A stretch of 64,000 nt of DNA. Origin: Neisseria sicca (lineage in GTDB: Bacteria; Pseudomonadota; Gammaproteobacteria; Burkholderiales; Neisseriaceae). Shown piece after piece: positions 17,225 to 24,919 of this stretch; within the stretch, counting starts at the first letter, position 1; every line of letters starts with the position of its first letter. Location: contig NZ_CP072524.1 of the NCBI RefSeq assembly GCF_017753665.1, positions 1,736,001 to 1,800,000 on the forward strand, written 5' to 3'. A program made the translations under genes and the position numbers. The notes under the pieces are model-generated. The model had not been told where the DNA came from, ran no database searches, and worked only from the letters and a program-made list of their open reading frames with translations.

Positions 17225-18367
17225 ATGAAAAAATCCGTATTAGCCGTATTGGCGGCATTATCGCTGGCCGCTTGCGGCGGTGGTGAGAAAAAAACCGAGC
17301 AACCTCAAGCAGGCAGCGCGCCTGCTGCCAATGCCGAAGCAGCCGCCACCGATACCTTGAACATCTACAACTGGTCGAACTACGTTGACGAGAGTACCGT
17401 TGAAGACTTCAAAAAAGCCAATAATCTGAAGCTGACCTACGACCTTTACGAAAACAACGAAACCCTCGAAGCCAAAATGCTGACCGGCAAATCCGGCTAT
17501 GATTTGGTCGTTCCCGGTATCGCCTTCCTGCCCCGCCAAATCGAAGCGGGTGCTTATCAGAAAGTCAATAAAGACCTGATTCCCAATTACAAAAACATCG
17601 ACCCCGAATTGTTGAAAATGCTGGAAACTGCCGATCCGGGCAACCAGTATGCTGTTCCTTATTTCTCAGGCGTCAACACTTTGGCGATTACGGCGAAGGG
17701 TAAAGAGCTTTTAGGCGGCAAGCTGCCTGAAAACGGTTGGGATTTGCTGTTCAAGCCCGAATACACCAATAAGCTGAAATCATGCGGCATCGCCTTGTGG
17801 GATACACCGAGCGAAATGTTCCCTATTTTGTTGAACTATTTGGGTAAAGACCCCAAGGGTGCAAATCCTGATGATTTGAAAGCAGCGGCGGAAGTGCTGA
17901 AAACCATCCGTCCCGATGTAAAACGTTTCAGTCCGTCTATTATTGACGAGTTGGCGCGCGGCGACATCTGTCTTGCTGCAGGTAACGGCGGCGACTTGAA
18001 CTTGGCGAAAGCCCGTTCCGAAGAAGTGAAAAACAATGTCGGTATTGAAGTCTTGACGCCGAAAGGCATGGGCTTCTGGATTGAGTCTTGGCTGATTCCT
18101 GCTGATGCGAAAAACATCGCCAATGCCCACAAATACATCAACTACACGCTTGATCCTGAAGTGGCTGCGAAAAACGGCATTGCCGTCACCTTCGCGCCTG
18201 CAAGCAAACCGGCGCGCGAGAAAATGCCTGCCGAGTTGGTGAACACACGTTCTATTTTCCCGAACGAGCAAGACATGAAAGACGGTTTCGTGATGCCTCA
18301 AATGAGCGCAGATGCGAAAAAACTGTCTGTCAACTTGTGGCAAAAAATCAAAGTCGGCTCCAATTAA
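17225..18367 (+). CDS. potD: Spermidine/putrescine ABC transporter substrate-binding lipoprotein
   Basis: 380-aa PotD-type binding protein for polyamine uptake. I start it at 17225, giving the lipoprotein signal MKKSVLAVLAALSLAACGG (lipobox LAAC, Cys19); an upstream in-frame start would disrupt this. The mature domain opens with TLNIYNWSNYVDEST, the family hallmark, and includes LWDTPSEMFPILLNYLGKDP and GMGFWIESWLIPADAKN. No permease or ATPase gene is adjacent, so it works with components encoded elsewhere. It converges on tbpA. Confidence 0.88.
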   Translation: MKKSVLAVLAALSLAACGGGEKKTEQPQAGSAPAANAEAAATDTLNIYNWSNYVDESTVEDFKKANNLKLTYDLYENNETLEAKMLTGKSGYDLVVPGIAFLPRQIEAGAYQKVNKDLIPNYKNIDPELLKMLETADPGNQYAVPYFSGVNTLAITAKGKELLGGKLPENGWDLLFKPEYTNKLKSCGIALWDTPSEMFPILLNYLGKDPKGANPDDLKAAAEVLKTIRPDVKRFSPSIIDELARGDICLAAGNGGDLNLAKARSEEVKNNVGIEVLTPKGMGFWIESWLIPADAKNIANAHKYINYTLDPEVAAKNGIAVTFAPASKPAREKMPAELVNTRSIFPNEQDMKDGFVMPQMSADAKKLSVNLWQKIKVGSN

Positions 18368-18380
18368 TCCGGAATATTGA

Positions 18381-18413
18381 AAAACGCCGTCTGAAATTCT
18401 TCAGACGGCGTTT
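18381..18413. terminator. Terminator built from non-local DUS (GCCGTCTGAA type)
   Basis: AAAACGCCGTCTGAA and its complement form a stem with a tiny loop, followed by TTTCTAATTTT. The 10-mer core is GCCGTCTGAA, the meningococcal/gonococcal core, not the GTCGTCTGAA used in almost every other terminator here. It lies between potD and tbpA and may mark one border of imported DNA. Confidence 0.8.
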
Positions 18414-18478
18414 CTAATTTTACCGAAATATCCGTGCCGTTCACCTATTGCCTTGATGCACGGTTACGGTTGCTTAGG

Positions 18479-21208
18479 TTAAAACTTCATCTCCAAAGTC
18501 AGGGTGTAATTTCGTCCCGGTGCGGCGTAGCGGTTATACCTGCCGACATTATTGTGCCTATTGACCGCTCCTTCGGCAGTCTGCCTTACAGACTCCCAAG
18601 TGGTATACCGGTAGTTGAAGAGGTTATACACGCCTGCGCGCAGGGTCAGGTGTTTCTTGATATTGTAATATCCGGAAACATCCGTAACATGCCAAGGCCG
18701 CGTCCGCCGTGATGCTGCTTTTTTAGCATTGGCATTACCGTTCAACAGCGCCTGGCTACCTAGCAGTTCGTCAACAGATTTTGCCTTGGAATAAGTAAAC
18801 ATCGTATTGATGCCCCATATTCCGTCAGGATGGTCGTAACCCAAACCCAATACATATCGTGAAGGTTGGACGGCATCAAAGAGATATGAAGTTACAAACG
18901 TCCTGTCGGCGCGTATATCGGCATCTTTGACCTTGATACGGTTATAGGCAAGCGTGGAATACAACCCGTCCGGCAACCCGCCCCATACACCGTGCCAATC
19001 GATTTTACCCAAAATATTGATACCGGCTATCCGTGCATTTTGAGCATTTCGGTATCCGGGGTCGCCAGAAGCCGAAGTTTGCCCGTTTTGAGTTCGGGTT
19101 TCATAACCGAATGCAATCAGGTCGCGATAAGCATTGTTGAAATAGCTGGCTTCCAAATTGCCGAAGTCCCCTTTAAATACAATACCTGTCTCTCTATTAA
19201 AGGATTTTTCCGGTTTCAGATCCAACGTTTTCAAAGACTCCCCGGCTCTCCAGCCGTACATTTCGGCAAACGACGGTAGACGGAAGCCCGTAGAAGCGCG
19301 ATAAGTCAAATCCATCCAGGTGAAAGGCTTGAGGACTACGCCTGCGTTCCAAGAAAGGTTGCGGTGAGTGCCGGTAGAGACACTCTTATCTTCCGAATGC
19401 GTACTGCGGTAATCGTAACGTATACCTGCTCCGACATCCGCCCACCTGCCCAAACGAACATTGTCTTGAACGGCTGCATAATAACCGTTGCCGCCGATAT
19501 TCCTCGGTGTGCAGTCTGTATAGGTGTTATTGCCGAAACGGCATATCGGCGATGTATTGACCGTGGTCTTGCCGATAGACACCCAATACGGTTTGCCTTG
19601 GCTTCCGTTGGGTGACTGCGCCCCTTCCGGGATTTTCGATCCATATGCTTGAACTGCGTTTTGAAGATAATAATCGCTGTGGGACAATTGCGACTTAAAG
19701 CGGTCGTACCCTAGATTGATACTCAGATTGTGACGGATTTTGGCCGTATCAAATGCCTTTTTAAATACTGCTTGGAACAGGTTTCGGTTTTCTTCATAAA
19801 TCATCCGGTCGGATTTATAGAAGGAATACGGTTTATTGCCGTCGGGACGGCAATTTTTATCCGAACCGTCGTGAGAGCAATGCGTCTGCTGCAAACGGTT
19901 GTCCAAATCTATACCTTGCCGGTCATAAGAAAGTCGGGCGTAATCGGCCCAGGTATCCTTGTCAGCATTATGGTAAACATATTCGACCCCGTACCGGTTT
20001 TTAGTATGGCGTTCATCATAAAACACGCCGGTACCGTAACCGATACCCTGCAATGTACCGCCCTCTCCCTGAACAAACAGCCTTTCGGCCTTATTATTGC
20101 CCGAATATTTGCCAAAGCCGCTCGGCGTACCGTTTCTCCGGACACTTTCATTCAGATCGGCCTCGGTAAAATAGGCAGGAACAGTCATATCCCGTGTATC
20201 AAAGGTCTGCTGCGTACGTTCAAGAACGGCTCCGACATAATGGCGGTTGTCCAAATGCCAACCCGGTCGGAACAGCCATGATTGGCTGCCATACTCAAGC
20301 GGGTCCGCAAGGAAGCGGCTGGGGCCGGTATAATCCTGCGTGCTGACGGTTTTGCGCTCATCTTTGGCCAAAGCATCTTTTTTCGCATTGTCTTTACAGG
20401 CCGCATATCCATTGGAACATTCCTCTTCGACAATGAAATTTGCGTACGGATGGGTATCCTCGACCGGCATCAGCCGGTTGAAACTTTGCACACCTTTACC
20501 AGCATCTTTATGCGCGTGGGTTTCCTTCCCCCGCCGTTTAGTATAAATAAGGAGGGCTTCCGCGCCGCCGCTGCGTCCTGCAAGCGCAAGGGACTGTGTC
20601 AGGGCATGGTCTTTTCCAGAATAGGCAGTTTTACTCTGAATGCCCCACTGTTTTCCCTCTCCGATAATGTCGGCTGCGGTTTTGGTTTGAAATGCGACCG
20701 AACCTGCCAATGCGCCGTTTCCGTATTCTGATGAATTCGAACCCTTGCTGATTTCAACGGCCTTAACGTTTTCATACTCAATTTCATTGATTGCGCCGCT
20801 GCTGCCCGCCGTCCTCGTCCCACCCAATGCCGCCTGCGCGGTGTAGGACTGTATTTGCGAAACGCCGTCTACCGTTAAGGAAACGCGGTTTTTATCCATG
20901 CCGCGTATTGAATAGCCGGAACTTGCGCCCCGACCCTGTTCGACCACGGCAATACCCGGATCGTAACGGGTCAGGTCTCGGATATTCAAAACCTGTTCTT
21001 TACTTAGCGTCTCGGAAGATTTGACCAGCTTGCCCAGCCCGGTTACTTCGTTATCACGGCGGGTTTTCTGTTTTTTCGCATTGACCTGCACGGTATCGAG
21101 CTGCTTTTCCCACACTTGTCCGGACGGTAAAACATCCGCATAAGCAGGCAGCGCAGTCATCAGCGACAGGCATAAAATATTTAATCGGAACAAATGTTGC
21201 TGTTTCAT
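18479..21208 (-). CDS. tbpA: Transferrin-binding protein A, TonB-dependent receptor
   Basis: 909-aa outer-membrane receptor that extracts iron from host transferrin with TbpB. The signal peptide ends LPAYA. The mature N-terminus has the TonB-box-like region LDTVQVNAKK. The plug matches TbpA closely (RRDNEVTGLGKLVKSSETL, DLTRYDPGIAVVEQGRGASS, RGMDKNRVSLTVDGVSQIQS). The barrel contains DYTGPSRFLADPLEYGSQSW, NNTYTDCTPRNIG and the terminal YTLTLEMKF. No frameshift is seen and the length is normal (about 910). It follows tbpB by 86 nt on the same strand. The sequence closely follows meningococcal/gonococcal TbpA. Confidence 0.96.
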   Translation of the reverse strand: MKQQHLFRLNILCLSLMTALPAYADVLPSGQVWEKQLDTVQVNAKKQKTRRDNEVTGLGKLVKSSETLSKEQVLNIRDLTRYDPGIAVVEQGRGASSGYSIRGMDKNRVSLTVDGVSQIQSYTAQAALGGTRTAGSSGAINEIEYENVKAVEISKGSNSSEYGNGALAGSVAFQTKTAADIIGEGKQWGIQSKTAYSGKDHALTQSLALAGRSGGAEALLIYTKRRGKETHAHKDAGKGVQSFNRLMPVEDTHPYANFIVEEECSNGYAACKDNAKKDALAKDERKTVSTQDYTGPSRFLADPLEYGSQSWLFRPGWHLDNRHYVGAVLERTQQTFDTRDMTVPAYFTEADLNESVRRNGTPSGFGKYSGNNKAERLFVQGEGGTLQGIGYGTGVFYDERHTKNRYGVEYVYHNADKDTWADYARLSYDRQGIDLDNRLQQTHCSHDGSDKNCRPDGNKPYSFYKSDRMIYEENRNLFQAVFKKAFDTAKIRHNLSINLGYDRFKSQLSHSDYYLQNAVQAYGSKIPEGAQSPNGSQGKPYWVSIGKTTVNTSPICRFGNNTYTDCTPRNIGGNGYYAAVQDNVRLGRWADVGAGIRYDYRSTHSEDKSVSTGTHRNLSWNAGVVLKPFTWMDLTYRASTGFRLPSFAEMYGWRAGESLKTLDLKPEKSFNRETGIVFKGDFGNLEASYFNNAYRDLIAFGYETRTQNGQTSASGDPGYRNAQNARIAGINILGKIDWHGVWGGLPDGLYSTLAYNRIKVKDADIRADRTFVTSYLFDAVQPSRYVLGLGYDHPDGIWGINTMFTYSKAKSVDELLGSQALLNGNANAKKAASRRTRPWHVTDVSGYYNIKKHLTLRAGVYNLFNYRYTTWESVRQTAEGAVNRHNNVGRYNRYAAPGRNYTLTLEMKF

Positions 21209-21229
21209 ATCATTTCTCTACTTACTGCC

Positions 21230-21264
21230 TTCAGACGGCATTTAAAGCCGATATGCCGTCTGAA
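21230..21264. repeat. Inverted pair of meningococcal-type DUS between tbpB and tbpA
   Basis: TTCAGACGGCAT (21230-21241) and ATGCCGTCTGAA (21253-21264) are both perfect 12-mers of the dialect used by N. meningitidis and N. gonorrhoeae. They can fold into a hairpin that could attenuate tbpA relative to tbpB. No other perfect copies of this 12-mer were noticed in the window. Confidence 0.9.
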
Positions 21265-21294
21265 GAACTTTCCTCTGTCAACCGGCAGCCCAGT

Positions 21295-23073
21295 TTACCG
21301 GACAAGCTGTTGGCGTTTCGTACCGAATACCACTGCCGCCTTGCCGCTTTCTCCCTCCAATGTATTTCCGGAGAACGATCCGCCCATCTCAATGGCGTTT
21401 TTGCCGTAGAAGCCGCCGGACACATCTGCACGGATATTCGTTCGTTTCGGATCGATGGTATTTTTCGGATCTAATGCAAAGCCGTTTTCACCGGTTTTCG
21501 CCACACCTGAAAAACCGTTGCCCTGAATCGTGGCAGTGATGGTGAATACGGGGGCAATGCGGTCTTTCGCCGTCAGCATACCGTTGAGGGTTTTCTCGGC
21601 AAAATTAACTTTAAACTCCGCCCGGTTACCGCCTTCCTTATTGGAAGGTTCGGCACTCCAGCTCGTACCATTAACAATAGTACCCGACCATGTACCGCGA
21701 TATACCGCCTCTCCCGCCGTTACAGGCATATCGGAAACCGGCGTACGGCTGCCCTGCAGGAACATATCGTGCGAACCGCGGTGTTCCAACACCCCGAAAT
21801 GCAGGTAATCCAAATTGGAGCAGCATACCGACACCTTCACACCGTCTTTCTCAAATATATGCTGGAATGCCGTCTGAGTGCCTTCGGACGGCACAAGCGC
21901 AAGCTCTACGCCGTCAATCAGCAGTTTGGCCACGTTGCCGAAGCTGTCTATCTGTTTTTTCACAAAATCCGCACCGATGCGGTAAGCGTCCATAAAGGTT
22001 TCAGCCAATGGTTTTTCTGCACCGTCTTTCTGTTTCGCGCTGAATACGGCAAGCACTTTCTTATCGTTTGCCAAAAACTTGCCGCCCAACTCATCGCCCT
22101 GAGGCCCGTAGAAACCACCTTCCAGACTATCAGAATCAGAAACGAAGGGATGACCGTTCCCAGTATCTTTATCTGCAGCCAACGCCTTACCTTTGAAACG
22201 GTTACCGTGCAGGTTAGCCTGAATGTCGTAACGTTTAATTTGTTTGGTTTTATTTTCGGTTTCGTTATGGGTAATCCGGTTATTGCGGTAGAGCACGCCG
22301 GTCATGGTCTTGGCGGCGAAGTCCACCTCAAACTCGCTGGTCAGCCCAAAATCGGTCTGACCTTCCGGTGCCTCGCTTTTATTGCGCAACACATCCGCTT
22401 CCTCGGCAGACAAAGCCCCGTACCTATCGCCCGCTTGCGAATTACCCAACTGGGAAAACTTCTGTTTTTCCTTGGCATCGGTTACATAATCCCAAGTGCC
22501 TTTGTAAATCGACTTGCCCATCGGCAGAGCTTGGGAAGGATTGCTGCCTTTGTAGAAAAGGTAGCCGTCCGCGCCGGAAAGGGCGATATTGTTTTTGAAA
22601 TCGATTTTATTGACACCGTTGCGGTAGATATAGCCCGAGCGGACATATTGGAAATCCGTGTATCCTTCCACACGGCTTTTGCCGTCGCCCGTTGTGATGG
22701 ATTCGTTCAGCGTACCCTTATCCATCGCAAAAATCTCATTCTTTTGGGGAAACTCACCCGGCTCACCCTCACCTAATTTCTCCCAATCCGCTTCTGATAA
22801 TGCCTTATGATCTTCTTTATTTTTCGGGTGCCAGTTCCGACGCGGTATTTTGGCTGCAAAACCGTAAACCGGACGGTCGTTTTCCGCCGCCTGCGCTTCA
22901 TCGGGGTTTGCCGGTTTTTCAGTCTGTTCGTCTTGGTATTTCGGTGCTTCGGACTGCGGGTTGTGCTGTTTCGTTTCCACGCTGTCCAAATCGAAACTGC
23001 CGCCGCCCGCGCAGGCAGAAAGCAGCAGCACAGGCAGGATACCGGCTGCTTGGGCAATAAGTGAATTTTTCAT
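21295..23073 (-). CDS. tbpB: Transferrin-binding protein B, surface lipoprotein (short isotype)
   Basis: 592-aa lipoprotein that binds iron-loaded transferrin and delivers it to TbpA. The signal peptide ends in LLLSACAGG (lipobox LSAC, Cys21), followed by GGSFDLDSV as in known TbpB. N- and C-lobe barrels are recognisable: HPFVSDSDSLEGGFYGPQGD in the N-lobe, VCCSNLDYLHFGVL and MFLQGSRTPVSD at the C-lobe start, and VVFGTKRQQ at the end. About 590 aa fits the low-molecular-mass isotype; the long isotype is near 700. It is first in the tbpBA operon. Surface export needs Slam, not encoded here. A degenerate meningococcal-type DUS lies inside the gene near 21867-21878. Confidence 0.95.
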   Translation of the reverse strand: MKNSLIAQAAGILPVLLLSACAGGGSFDLDSVETKQHNPQSEAPKYQDEQTEKPANPDEAQAAENDRPVYGFAAKIPRRNWHPKNKEDHKALSEADWEKLGEGEPGEFPQKNEIFAMDKGTLNESITTGDGKSRVEGYTDFQYVRSGYIYRNGVNKIDFKNNIALSGADGYLFYKGSNPSQALPMGKSIYKGTWDYVTDAKEKQKFSQLGNSQAGDRYGALSAEEADVLRNKSEAPEGQTDFGLTSEFEVDFAAKTMTGVLYRNNRITHNETENKTKQIKRYDIQANLHGNRFKGKALAADKDTGNGHPFVSDSDSLEGGFYGPQGDELGGKFLANDKKVLAVFSAKQKDGAEKPLAETFMDAYRIGADFVKKQIDSFGNVAKLLIDGVELALVPSEGTQTAFQHIFEKDGVKVSVCCSNLDYLHFGVLEHRGSHDMFLQGSRTPVSDMPVTAGEAVYRGTWSGTIVNGTSWSAEPSNKEGGNRAEFKVNFAEKTLNGMLTAKDRIAPVFTITATIQGNGFSGVAKTGENGFALDPKNTIDPKRTNIRADVSGGFYGKNAIEMGGSFSGNTLEGESGKAAVVFGTKRQQLVR

Positions 23074-23085
23074 ATCAACTTTTTT

Positions 23086-23105
23086 AAAAATGATAATAGT
23101 TTATA
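23086..23105 (-). promoter_or_regulatory. Fur-like box upstream of tbpB
   Basis: AAAAATGATAATAGTTTATA carries a good TGATAAT half-site. It lies 13-32 nt upstream of the tbpB ATG, within an AT-rich segment that should contain the promoter. tbpBA operons are known to be Fur-repressed; the exact site is inferred. Confidence 0.5.
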
Positions 23106-23156
23106 TTTTATTAACTTAAAATGTAATTTGCAAACATTTTCTGACATACCTTCACA

Positions 23157-23195
23157 AAACACCCGCACATCCTTACTCCGGATATGCGGGTGTTT
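23157..23195 (-). terminator. Intrinsic terminator after the murI remnant
   Basis: AAACACCCGCA and TGCGGGTGTTT pair around a loop that itself contains a small ATCC/GGAT stem. On the minus strand the stem is followed by TTTTG. This is the natural end of the former murI transcript and insulates tbpB. Confidence 0.75.
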
Positions 23196-23208
23196 GAGCA
23201 AACCTTGC

Positions 23209-23545
23209 CTAAACCAAAGACACCATTTCAATCTGCTCCATCGTCCTACCCAGAAAACGTTCGCCTATCGTTCTGAATTTCAAAGGAATATCGCTGACAT
23301 AAAAACGATAGTCGGGATTATTGTTGTCAGTATTGAGTAATCCCTCCTGCGCAAGGATGCGTGCTGTTTCTTCAGCCGTCGTAATTGCAGAATCAACCAA
23401 CGCGACATTACCCGCCTCCCTACCGATTAAGGGCTTGAGCAAGGGAAAGTGCGTGCAGCCTAACACCAGCGTATCGATGCCGTCTGCAAGCAATGGTTTG
23501 AGGTATTCGCATACGGTCAGGCGGGTAACTTCATGTTCCAACCAA
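23209..23545 (-). pseudogene. murI: Glutamate racemase, 3' remnant only
   Basis: About 112 C-terminal residues of MurI survive. They start at WLEHEVTRLTVCEYLKPL and include GIDTLVLGCTHFPLLKPLI, which holds the second catalytic Cys, and the end FRTIGERFLGR. The first 150 or so residues, with the first catalytic Cys, are missing. The break is exactly where an IS1106 fragment begins (about 23545/23546). The remnant is in frame with the truncated transposase, so one 313-codon chimeric frame spans 24150-23209. A racemase cannot be made from this piece. Since MurI is normally needed for D-glutamate in peptidoglycan, an intact copy or substitute is expected elsewhere. Confidence 0.9.
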
Positions 23546-24213
23546 CCTTCCTCATCGGTACGGGTATGTTGTTTGTAACCGAGTTTGTAGAGGCCGTTTT
23601 TCTTTGTCCAACGGGCATCTTTGTCTTTGCTCGGTGTGGTTTGGCCGCTGACTTGTCCTTCTTCATCGACTTCTATGGCCTGACGCTGTTTGCTGCCGGC
23701 AGTCTGAATAATGGTGGCGTCAATGACGGCGGCGGATGCTTTCTCTATTTTTAGGCCTTTTTCGGTCAGTTGGCAGTTAATCAGTTCCAGCAATTCGGAC
23801 AGGGTGTCGTCTTGCGCCAGCCAGTTGCGGTAGCGGCATAAGGTGCTGTAATCGGGGATGCTCAGTTCGTCAAAACGACAAAACAGGTTGAAATCGATGC
23901 GGGTGATGAGGCTGTGTTCGAGTTCGGGATCGGAGAGGCTGTGCCATTGTCCGAGCAGGACGGCTTTGAACATGGACAACAGGGGATAGGCGGGACGGCC
24001 GCGGTGGTCTCTAAGGTAACGGGTTCTTTGACGATTCAGGTATTGCTCGATCAGTTGCCAATCAATCACCTGATCCAACTTCAATAGTGGGAAGCGGTCG
24101 ATGTGTTTGGCAATCATGGCTTGTGCGGTTTGCCGGAAGAAGGTGCTCATGGGAAATCCCCTAAATATCTTGGTGGGAATTTAGGGGATTTTGGGGAATT
24201 TTGCAAAGGTCTC
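23546..24213 (-). mobile_element. IS1106 (IS5 family), truncated copy
   Basis: The left part of IS1106 is kept, from the terminal repeat (GAGACCTTTGCAAAA, 24199-24213 on the minus strand) to transposase codon about 201. The frame starts at 24150 (MSTFFRQTAQAMIAKHIDRF) and reads to THTRTDEEG-like sequence before passing into murI. The C-terminal 134 residues and right end are gone. It differs from the intact copy at 34468-35685 by a few substitutions (WQLIEQY versus WQPVEQY), so it is not a recent duplicate. The other side cuts an IS3-family orfA. Confidence 0.9.
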
Positions 24214-24530
24214 AGCACAACTCTTCGATAAGCTCTGCCTGTGTTTTTTCGTGATCGGGTTTGTCGGCGATGAAGGGGTTTTTGCGGTGTTCGGTCATGG
24301 TTTTGGATTGTGGATGTTCGAGTGCGCCGATACCGCCTTCCTGATAGGCGCGTATCCATCGCCGCAAGTGGGTTCGGGAGATGCCGTAGTGGTCTGCAGT
24401 ACGCTGTTGACTGCGTATGTGCAGGTAGTGGAGTACGGCTTGGTATTTGAAGTGTAATGTATATTTGCTCATAAAAAAACTGCACCTTGGTGGTTGGAGG
24501 GTATGTCTCCAACTTTTGGGGTGCAGTTCA
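24214..24530 (-). mobile_element. IS3-family element, 5' remnant with truncated orfA
   Basis: The left end begins TGAACTGCACCCCAAAAG (minus strand from 24530), typical of IS3-family termini. An orfA frame starts at 24472 (MSKYTLHFKYQAVLHYLHI, then the helix-turn-helix YGISRTHLRRWIRAYQEGG). After AELIEELC it meets a stop created by the IS1106 end. orfB and the right terminus are absent. IS1106 therefore jumped into this element before or during loss of the flanking DNA. Confidence 0.8.
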
Positions 24531-24919
24531 GTTTTCAGACGACCTTTTCTTATGAATCAAACTGAGAAAGCACCTTTCAATCCTACATTCAAAATGTCAA
24601 CAATTTTATGGACAAAGATACAAAAACCAAGAAACCCAAATCATATTTATCCTATAAAAATCAAAAAACAATCTTCACAATATTCAAACAACGTTAAAAG
24701 ATGAAAGATTTTGTCTTGATTGAACAGGCGGTTTGCGTTATCGTTTGCATTCTTTCATTCATAAACTCTGTGTTTCATCCCAATTGATTGGACAGTCTGA
24801 CTGTCGCCGTGTTTCTTCAATGCGCGTACCCTAAACCGCTGCTTGGAGGGCTTGCATTACAGGTGCTGTGGCGAGGCGGGTTGCCCCTATTGGTTTGAAG
24901 CCGTATAAAAGAGGTCATT
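24531..24919 (+). other. Leader and promoter region of the ilv operon
   Basis: About 390 bp without a convincing gene. A single local-type DUS (TTTTCAGACGACCTT, 24531-24546) lies at its start. The second half is GC-richer and could hold a structured leader, but I see no clear branched-chain-rich leader peptide. AAGAGG precedes ilvB at 24910-24915. Confidence 0.4.

Noticed and set aside
21769..22776. 335-codon open frame antisense to tbpB
   Set aside because: It lies wholly inside tbpB, which is a well-supported gene; composition and sequence look like antisense translation.
24780..24919. Attenuator leader peptide for the ilv operon
   Set aside because: No short frame with clustered Leu, Val and Ile codons and no terminator/antiterminator pair could be read with confidence.
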